Of a stretch of DNA of 5,685 nucleotides, positions 1-5,685 are shown in pieces. The translations under genes and the position numbers were made by a program. The notes beneath the pieces were generated by a model. That model did not search any database. It was not told the DNA's origin and saw only the letters and a list, made by a program, of their open reading frames with translations. The stretch's first letter is position 1; every line of letters begins with the position of its first letter. The stretch is from Acetobacteraceae bacterium (GTDB lineage: Bacteria; Pseudomonadota; Alphaproteobacteria; Acetobacterales; Acetobacteraceae): the NCBI GenBank assembly GCA_947462945.1, contig CANHTE010000122.1:1-5685 (forward strand), in the 5' to 3' direction.

Positions 1-634
1 AGGGATGTGCAGAACGACAAGGCATAGGCCTGGCTGAATGCGCCCAACAGAACCGGGCCGCCACATTGCCGCGTCCAGCGTGGCGGTCACATCAAGGAAG
101 CTTGCCCCACGGCGTCTTGCAGTCTCCACCGCCATGCACCCATGGGTCAGGCGCAGCCTGGCGTCGCCGATTATGAAGCGACCGAAATCGAAAGATTGCC
201 AGGCTCATTTCATCACCCACCACACGGGCTCCCAATCGGCGGACATGTCACCACGTCTATGCCGCCAAATGGCCTGAATCACACTTGCTCGGGCTCTGCC
301 ACGAAGACTGTAGCGCCAAGATCAAGCGTGTGGCGGATGCCGCTCACCGCCGCTTAGGTTCTGTGCACTCCAGGGAATCCCAAACGGTGCCTGTCATGAT
401 TCAAGACTGCCTTCTGGGAGATGGCTTTGGGCGTGCTGGATCGTTTGGTGGCGAACATTGCCTTCTCGGAAGCCATTGGGTGCATCAGGTTGGGCCTGCC
501 GGTGTAGATGGGAGCGATGCCGAGCGCCCGCCGACGCTTGGCCCAGCGGCCGCCACTGATCCCTGGGACGGCCCCACAAGCGAGCGCTTATTCCATCCTG
601 CGGGCACCGAGTTCACGGGGCTTCTGTTTGCTCC
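1..634. other. Region without an intact gene; probably decayed or intergenic DNA
   Basis: No open frame here has both coding character and a recognisable family. Sampled lines between about 180 and 480 are 55-60% GC, clearly below the genes to the right. On the minus strand two stretches look weakly coding. One is open from 587 to the stop at 354-356, with third-position GC near 74% by hand count. The other is open from 204 to the left edge after a stop at 205-207, with third-position GC near 69%; its reading includes RRRGASFLDVTATLDAAMWR. Neither has a convincing start with a ribosome binding site, and neither matches a family I know. They could be remnants of one inactivated gene or element, or chance. 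I saw no tRNA, CRISPR array, clear inverted repeats or a strong terminator after the gene ending at 635. Confidence 0.5.
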
Positions 635-1033
635 TCAATAGGCGGGCGTCGCCTCGGTCACCGACACATGCGCCGATACCACCTTCCAGCCCAGATCCGG
701 AAACCGCACCCAGGTTTGCGTCTGCCGCGCCGGCAATTCACCCCGGCCGCGCATCTTGAAAATCAGGTTCACCACGGCCGTATCGCGCCCCAGCGTGAGG
801 ATATCGAGGCGCAGCCGCTCCAGCTTGATGCCGGGGCCAGGCGGGCGGGCCACGCGATGCGCGTGGATCTCATCAAAGCCATAGCCATTCTCGTGAATGG
901 CCAGCCGGCGGGTATGGGGCGAGTTCCAGAAGGTATCGTCCAGCACCTCGACATTCTTGGTGATCAGCGCCTCCTCGTAGCGCTCGAATTTCTGGCGAAC
1001 CTCTTCGACGATTTCGGGGATGTTCGGGGTCAT
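635..1033 (-). CDS. AtzH/HpxZ-like small protein (DUF3225, SnoaL/NTF2-type fold)
   Basis: A 132-residue protein resembling the AtzH/HpxZ family (DUF3225), small cone-shaped-barrel proteins encoded beside amidases in cyanuric acid/biuret (atz) and oxalurate (hpx) catabolism. Visible family-like features are an N-terminal helix with EEVRQKFERYEEAL (about residues 10-23), then DDTFWNS (31-37), then a sheet region ending in QTWVRFPDLGWKVVSAHVS (about 106-124), typical of NTF2-like proteins. There is no signal peptide or membrane segment, so it should be cytoplasmic. The ATG overlaps the stop of the upstream amidase gene as ATGA, and a GGAGG lies 7 bases ahead, which fixes the start. The biochemical role of this family is not well settled; an accessory or stabilising role for the partner amidase is inference. 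Length is normal for the family. The stop is TGA at 635-637. Confidence 0.85.
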   Translation of the reverse strand: MTPNIPEIVEEVRQKFERYEEALITKNVEVLDDTFWNSPHTRRLAIHENGYGFDEIHAHRVARPPGPGIKLERLRLDILTLGRDTAVVNLIFKMRGRGELPARQTQTWVRFPDLGWKVVSAHVSVTEATPAY

Positions 1034-2196
1034 GCCTGGGCCTCCATGGCTTGGGCTGTTCTCACGAGAAGGGCATCCTCACCCCGCGCCGCGATGAGGG
1101 ACAGGCCCACGGGCCGCCCCTCCACCATGGCGCCAGGGATGTTGATCTGCGGGTGGCCGGCCAGGCCGCCTTGCGCGCATAGGCACAGGATCTGATCTCG
1201 CAGGGGGGTCAGTGCACCCAGCGGAAGTCCGGCCTTGGGCGCGGGAAAGGGTGTGGTGGGCATGGCCAGGACCGTGCCGCGCGGCAGCAGGAAGCGCATG
1301 CGCCCGCGTACCTCGCGCCGCATGAGTTCCGCCCAGCCGCGATCCGCCTCGCTCGACATGATGCCCATGACGAGCGCCTTGGCGACGGAGAAGGCAAAGC
1401 GCGGATTGTCGCGCTCCACCCATTCGCGAAAGGTCTCCCATGCCTCGACGGGTTGCAGCACCCGCTGGGCGCGGCCCCAGACCGAAAGGCCAGGGGGCGC
1501 CATCACCTCGAAACGCGAATCGGGGATCAGCGTTTTCAGCCGGCGTATCATCGGCTCCAGCGCGGCGGCCGTGGCAGGCTCGGCAAAGCCGAAGGCGTCG
1601 GTCGCGATGATCAGGCGAGTGGGCAGGGTTTCGGGGATCGCCTCACTCAGCAGCGTGGCCGAGACACGGGCGAAGGTGGCGGCGTCCCGCGCGAACCAGC
1701 CCGTGGTATCCGAGCTTGGCGCCTGGGGCAGCATGCCGGTCAGGTCCAGCCGCCCATGGGTGGGGCGGATGCCGTAGAGCCCGCAGAAGCTGGCCGGCAC
1801 GCGCACCGAACCGCCGGTATCCGTGCCCAGCGCCGTATCGCAAATCCCTTGTGCCACGGCACTGGCCGAACCGGAGGAGGAGCCACCCGGCACATGGCCC
1901 GGCGCCGCCGGATTGAGCGGCGTTCCTTCAAAGGCGTTCTCCCCCAGAATTCCGAGGGAGACCTCATCCGTGATGGTCTTGCCGATCAGCGTCGCGCCGG
2001 CATCCAGCAGTGTCTGGACCGCCCAGGCATGGCGGTTCGGCACGGGGTTCTGGCGTGCCCAATCGGGGTTTCCGCCGCCAGTCGGCATACCCGCGATGTC
2101 AAACAAATCCTTCGCCGCGAAACTCAAACCTGCGAGCGGCCCATCAGGCCGCCCCTCAATTCGCACGGAGCTTCCAGGGACGAAGGGAGAGGTCAT
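1030..2196 (-). CDS. Amidase-signature family hydrolase (AMI1-like)
   Basis: A 388-residue member of the amidase signature family, which hydrolyses C-N amide bonds with a Ser-cisSer-Lys triad. All three residues are visible: Lys29 in FAAKDLFD, the cis-Ser at about 106 in GGSSSGSASA, and nucleophile Ser130 in GTDTGGSVRVPA. The 24-residue Ser-Ser spacing is the same as in GatA and FAAH. The N-terminal part (GNPDWAR, GATLIGKTITDE, GENAFEGTPLNP, GWFARD) resembles plant AMI1/indole-3-acetamide hydrolase-type amidases as I recall them, rather than GatA. It is short for the family (often 430-500) but close to AMI1 length. There is no signal peptide. It begins 54 bases after recA and ends in an ATGA overlap with the AtzH-like gene, so the two are probably co-translated. 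The substrate cannot be read from sequence: candidates include aryl-acetamides such as indole-3-acetamide, or ureido/oxalurate-type compounds suggested by the AtzH-like partner. No AtzG/HpxX-like (DUF4089) small subunit gene is seen in the window. Confidence 0.9.
   Translation of the reverse strand: MTSPFVPGSSVRIEGRPDGPLAGLSFAAKDLFDIAGMPTGGGNPDWARQNPVPNRHAWAVQTLLDAGATLIGKTITDEVSLGILGENAFEGTPLNPAAPGHVPGGSSSGSASAVAQGICDTALGTDTGGSVRVPASFCGLYGIRPTHGRLDLTGMLPQAPSSDTTGWFARDAATFARVSATLLSEAIPETLPTRLIIATDAFGFAEPATAAALEPMIRRLKTLIPDSRFEVMAPPGLSVWGRAQRVLQPVEAWETFREWVERDNPRFAFSVAKALVMGIMSSEADRGWAELMRREVRGRMRFLLPRGTVLAMPTTPFPAPKAGLPLGALTPLRDQILCLCAQGGLAGHPQINIPGAMVEGRPVGLSLIAARGEDALLVRTAQAMEAQA
1041..1045 (-). 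promoter_or_regulatory. Ribosome binding site of the AtzH-like gene
   Basis: On the minus strand this reads GGAGG, seven bases before the ATG at 1031-1033. It lies inside the last codons of the amidase gene, so translation can re-start at the ATGA overlap. It supports this start over any downstream alternative. Confidence 0.75.
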
Positions 2197-2199
2197 GCG

Positions 2200-2224
2200 G
2201 CGCGCTCCATGGCTTGAAGCGCGC
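2200..2224 (-). other. Possible hairpin over the amidase ribosome binding site
   Basis: A perfect 7-bp inverted repeat (2200-2206 with 2218-2224, GCGCGCT/AGCGCGC) encloses an 11-base loop in the short recA-amidase gap. No T-run follows in the direction of transcription, so it is not a standard intrinsic terminator. The GGAG of the amidase ribosome binding site straddles the loop and the 3' arm, so the fold could partly hide it. A repeat of this length in GC-rich DNA may be chance. Confidence 0.3.
2205..2208 (-). promoter_or_regulatory. Ribosome binding site of the amidase gene
   Basis: On the minus strand this reads GGAG, eight bases before the ATG at 2194-2196. An out-of-frame ATG begins 3 bases upstream of this motif on the transcript and soon meets a stop (the TGA of the real ATGACC start), so it is not the start. 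Confidence 0.6.
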
Positions 2225-2250
2225 AGCTTGTCCGGCCTTGGGGCGGCTGG

Positions 2251-3288
<1,038 letters not shown>

Positions 3289-3296
3289 CTCGGAAA

Positions 3297-3302
3297 CCCC
3301 TT
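3297..3302 (-). promoter_or_regulatory. Ribosome binding site of recA
   Basis: On the minus strand this reads AAGGGG, eight bases before the recA ATG. It is the best purine-rich match in the leader and fixes the start at 3288. Confidence 0.7.
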
Positions 3303-3381
3303 AAAACAAATCACGGCATGGAACTGCCACACTACACGCAAAACGGGGACTCCCAAGCGGGGGACCACCGCGATGCTCATT

Positions 3382-3396
3382 GTTCTAGGTATGTTC
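3382..3396 (-). promoter_or_regulatory. LexA operator (SOS box) of recA, GTTC-N7-GTTC type
   Basis: The plus strand reads GTTC, TAGGTAT, GTTC; on the recA strand it is GAAC-N7-GAAC. This is an exact match to the direct-repeat operator bound by alphaproteobacterial LexA, unlike the CTGT-N8-ACAG palindrome of gammaproteobacteria. It lies 93 bases upstream of the recA start and overlaps the stop (3385-3387) and last three codons of the kinase gene. Damage-induced cleavage of LexA would free the recA promoter. The motif and its placement before recA together make the call strong, though binding is not shown. Confidence 0.9.
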
Positions 3397-4821
3397 TATT
3401 CTGAGCCGCGCCGCAAGGGGAAGAAACGCGCCAGCAACCGCCATTCGCAAGGCATCCGGCGTATAGGGCTTGGCGAGGAAGCGGAACCCTTCGGCCGCAA
3501 GGTCCGAATCCACCACCGCCGCCGCATAGCCCGAGAGAAGCAGGACCGGCACATCGGGCAGCAACGCCCGCGCCGCGCGGGCCAGACCCAGCCCGTCCAG
3601 GCCCGGCATGGCCACATCGGTGGCGATGAGACAGGGGCGCAACCCGGCCTGGAGCTGTTCCAGCGCATCCTCGCCATCCTGTGCCGAAGCCACCTCGAAG
3701 CCGGCCTGTTTCAGGCAGAGCGCGGCGACGCGCAGCAAGGAGGGTTCGTCATCCACCAGAAGAATCGGTCCTGTCGGCGTGGCGACGGGGATGTGGCGTG
3801 ATGGCTCGGGCACATCCAGCGGGCCGTCATGGCGGGGCAGCAGGATGCGAAAAGTGGTGCCTTGGCCAGGCGGGCTTTCCACCTCCATCTGGCCGCCCAG
3901 CTGGCCGATGATGCCCTGGACCGTCGCCAGCCCCAGCCCGGTACCGCCCTGGGCCAGCTTGGTGCTGAAAAACGGCTCGAAGATGCGTGGCAAGACTTCG
4001 GGCGGAATGCCCGGCCCGTTATCCGACACTTCCACCATCGCATAGCGCCCGGCCGGCAGGGCCAGGCTGTCCAGCACGAGCCGCCGGCCTGTTGCGATCC
4101 GCAAACGCCCCTCGCCCTTCATCGCATCGCGCGCATTCACCACGAGGTTCAGCAGCACCTGATCCCATTGCGAGGGGTCCACACGGATGCGCCGGGCAGG
4201 TTCCTGCAGGTCCAGCTCCAGCTCGACCCGCACGCCAAGCAACCGCGGCAGCATCACCGCGAGCTGGCGAATGGTCTCGTTCAGGTCGAGCACACGCGGC
4301 GCCATCACCTGCTGCCGGGCAAAGGCCAGCAATTGCTTGACCAGGCCCGAGCCGCGTTGCGCCGCACCCTCGATGGCCTCGATCTCGCGCTCGGCGGCGG
4401 AACCGGGCGCTGCGTGGCGCAGCGCACCGGCCGCACCGAGCATGACCGAGAGAAGATTGTTGAAGTCATGCGCGATGCCGCCAGCCAGCCGGCCCAAAAT
4501 TTCCAGTCGCGCCCCCATGCCGGGGGCCAGCGATTCCAGCAGCATCAAAGCCCCGCCCGAAGGCGGCAAAGGCACCATGCGCAGCAGGCCGACCGCCTCC
4601 ACCACCACCGGCGTTGGGCTTTCACCCCTCAGCGCGCCCTGGATTGCGGCCTCGGCGGCGGGAAAGAGGCGCGCGGCTACGTCCCCCTGGCGGATCAGCA
4701 CGGCACCGCCCAGGGCGCCGCGCAGGGCGGGATTGGCCAGCACCACCCGCCCGCCGGCATCGAGCAAGGCGGCGGGTTGCGGCCAGGCCGCGATCAGCGC
4801 CTCGGTGGCGGGCAGCGTCAT
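3385..4821 (-). CDS. CckA-like hybrid histidine kinase with receiver domain
   Basis: A 478-residue hybrid sensor kinase. The order is a degenerate PAS-like domain (about 10-100), a DHp domain with RLAGGIAHDFNNLL (phospho-acceptor His118), a HATPase domain with N-box Asn229 (NLVVNARDAM), DNGPG (268-272), FEPFFSTK (281-288) and GGTGLGLA (292-299), a linker, then a receiver domain (about 352-468) with acidic pair DD at 357-358, phospho-acceptor Asp402 (TDVAMPG), Ser430 and Lys451 (KPY). The His motif and layout match the CckA group, which in alphaproteobacteria passes phosphate via ChpT to CtrA to control cell cycle and flagellar genes. The flhB neighbour fits this. Oddly, no membrane segment is seen, whereas classical CckA is longer (Caulobacter ~690 residues) and membrane-anchored. 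ATG at 4819-4821 overlaps the flhB stop as ATGA; an in-frame ATG 20 codons upstream would lie inside flhB and is less likely. The TAG stop lies in the recA SOS box. An unrelated orphan hybrid kinase remains possible. Confidence 0.85.
   Translation of the reverse strand: MTLPATEALIAAWPQPAALLDAGGRVVLANPALRGALGGAVLIRQGDVAARLFPAAEAAIQGALRGESPTPVVVEAVGLLRMVPLPPSGGALMLLESLAPGMGARLEILGRLAGGIAHDFNNLLSVMLGAAGALRHAAPGSAAEREIEAIEGAAQRGSGLVKQLLAFARQQVMAPRVLDLNETIRQLAVMLPRLLGVRVELELDLQEPARRIRVDPSQWDQVLLNLVVNARDAMKGEGRLRIATGRRLVLDSLALPAGRYAMVEVSDNGPGIPPEVLPRIFEPFFSTKLAQGGTGLGLATVQGIIGQLGGQMEVESPPGQGTTFRILLPRHDGPLDVPEPSRHIPVATPTGPILLVDDEPSLLRVAALCLKQAGFEVASAQDGEDALEQLQAGLRPCLIATDVAMPGLDGLGLARAARALLPDVPVLLLSGYAAAVVDSDLAAEGFRFLAKPYTPDALRMAVAGAFLPLAARLRIEHT
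3388..3416 (-). promoter_or_regulatory. Candidate recA promoter overlapping the SOS box
   Basis: On the minus strand TTGCGG (3411-3416) and CATACC (3388-3393) are separated by 17 bases, a weak sigma70-like pair with 3/6 matches in each element. The -10-like element lies inside the LexA operator, which fits a repressor blocking polymerase. The match is poor by itself; the support comes mostly from the operator. The true start site could lie elsewhere in the 96-base leader. Confidence 0.3.
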
Positions 4822-5685
4822 GCGCCGGGCCCACCCCGCAGCCGCATCACATAAGCGATGATCTTTGCCACGGCGTCCCAATGGGCAGCAGGAATTTCCT
4901 CATCCAGTTCGACGCGGTAGAGCGCGCGCGCCAAGGGCGGGTCCGGCAGCACCGGCACGCCGGATTGGCGGGCCACTTCGCGGATCTTCGCCGCCATCGC
5001 ATCAACCCCCTTGGCCACCACGCGCGGCGCTGAAGATTGCCCGGCTTCGTAGGACAAGGCCACCGCATAATGCGTCGGGTTGGTGATCACGACCGTCGCT
5101 CGCGGCACGGCCGCCATCATCCGCCGCCGCCCTGCCGCCTCACGCAGTTGGCGCATGCGGCCCTTCACGATGGGGTCGCCCTCGCTTTCCTTGTATTCCT
5201 CCTTCAATTCCTGGCGGCTCATCTGCAGCTTATCGAGGTGACGATAGCGCACCACGAGGATGTCAAACATCGCGAGCAGCGCAAAGGCGGCCAGGGTTGC
5301 GGCCAGCAGCCGCAGCACACCTGACCCGGCCGCACCGAACAATTGCGCCGGTGGCGCAGCCAGCACGGCATAAAGCCCGGGAAGGTCCCCCGCCACATAC
5401 CAAAGCGCCGCCGCGACAATGATGATCTTCAACAGCGAGCGTCCGAATTCCAACAACCCCTCCGCCCCGTAAATCCGCCCGAAACCTGAGAGCGGCGAAA
5501 GCTTGGAGAGGCTCGGCGTCAAACCACCGAGCGAAATGGCACCCCGCGTCTGCGCCAGCGTGGCGATGATGGCGCCCATGGCCGCCGCCGCCGTGATGGG
5601 CCAGGTGAGATGGAAGAAAAGATCGAGCCATTCGCGCGCCGTGGCGGCCGCGTTCAACTCATGGCCGCGCCCGAGAGTGCCGCGC
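4818..5685 (-). CDS. flhB: Flagellar export gate protein FlhB (5' end outside the window)
   Basis: The C-terminal ~288 residues of FlhB, the inner-membrane flagellar type III export component that sets the switch from rod/hook to filament substrates. The reading frame stays open to the right edge, and the family's N-terminal part, about 70 residues, is missing, so the gene continues beyond the window; a TTG at 5655-5657 is not a likely start. Hydrophobic segments precede the cytoplasmic domain (for example around LTWPITAAAAMGAIIATLA, LKIIIVAAALWYVAG and LRLLAATLAAFALLAMFDIL). The linker QELKEEYKESEGDPIVKGR is typical of FlhB. The self-cleavage motif NPTH is at bases 5070-5081, followed by the usual C-terminal domain (VVAKGVD, PVLPDPPLARALY). 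A type III secretion homologue (SctU) is less likely given the linker and the CckA-like neighbour. The stop TGA is inside the ATGA overlap with the kinase gene, suggesting coupled translation. Confidence 0.95.
   Translation of the reverse strand, partial: RGTLGRGHELNAAATAREWLDLFFHLTWPITAAAAMGAIIATLAQTRGAISLGGLTPSLSKLSPLSGFGRIYGAEGLLEFGRSLLKIIIVAAALWYVAGDLPGLYAVLAAPPAQLFGAAGSGVLRLLAATLAAFALLAMFDILVVRYRHLDKLQMSRQELKEEYKESEGDPIVKGRMRQLREAAGRRRMMAAVPRATVVITNPTHYAVALSYEAGQSSAPRVVAKGVDAMAAKIREVARQSGVPVLPDPPLARALYRVELDEEIPAAHWDAVAKIIAYVMRLRGGPGA

Noticed and set aside
588..634. Possible terminator after the AtzH-like gene
   Set aside because: The only stem seen (AAGC/GCTT around 574-590) is four base pairs with no proper T-run.
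285..641. 118-codon plus-strand open frame in the left region
   Set aside because: No family resemblance, no ribosome binding site noted, and the minus-strand frames in the same stretch look at least as coding-like.
1453..2217. 254-codon plus-strand open frame opposite the amidase
   Set aside because: Antisense to an amidase with an intact catalytic triad; no recognisable domain.
3345..3365. GGGGAC direct repeat in the recA leader
   Set aside because: Two six-base copies 15 bases apart in GC-rich DNA are too short to distinguish from chance; no known regulator motif matches.
3829..4854. 341-codon plus-strand open frame opposite the kinase gene
   Set aside because: Antisense shadow of a complete kinase with all catalytic motifs; its composition is low-complexity His/Gln/Arg.
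4819..4881. Alternative kinase start 20 codons upstream at 4881
   Set aside because: It would overlap flhB by 64 bases and add an Arg-rich unconserved-looking leader; the ATGA-overlap start at 4821 is more natural.
5655..5657. TTG as the start of the right-edge gene
   Set aside because: The frame stays open to the window edge and FlhB normally has about 70 more N-terminal residues, so the gene is simply cut.

Overview
The window reads as chromosomal DNA from a GC-rich alphaproteobacterium. The gene sequences look most like Acetobacteraceae/Rhodospirillales (Roseomonas-like), but that is inference from general resemblance, not from a search. The supporting points are the high GC content of the coding part, an alphaproteobacterial-type RecA, a GTTC-N7-GTTC SOS operator (the alphaproteobacterial LexA motif), and a flhB - CckA-like kinase - recA gene order.

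All five recognisable genes are on the minus strand, so transcription runs from right to left. They are the 3' part of flhB (flagellar export gate, cut by the right edge), a short soluble hybrid histidine kinase resembling CckA, recA, an amidase-signature hydrolase and a small AtzH/HpxZ-like protein. Two junctions are ATGA start/stop overlaps: flhB/kinase at 4818-4821 and amidase/AtzH-like at 1030-1033. They suggest two translationally coupled pairs. recA sits between them with its own leader and ribosome binding site. A consensus LexA operator upstream of recA overlaps the stop codon and last codons of the kinase gene. Only 54 bases separate recA from the amidase, and I see no convincing terminator there, so SOS-induced read-through into the amidase pair is possible but unproven.

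The left ~630 bases hold no intact gene. Base composition there is visibly lower in GC (about 55-60% in sampled lines, against up to ~78% in the kinase gene), and only broken minus-strand open stretches are seen. It looks like decayed or intergenic DNA.

Functionally, the right half joins flagellar assembly and probable CtrA-type cell-cycle/motility phosphorelay signalling, the middle is DNA repair, and the left is an uncharacterised amide-hydrolysis module. I do not see a clearly new defence, mobile or RNA-based system. The most unusual parts are the amidase + AtzH-like pair and the membrane-segment-free CckA-like kinase.
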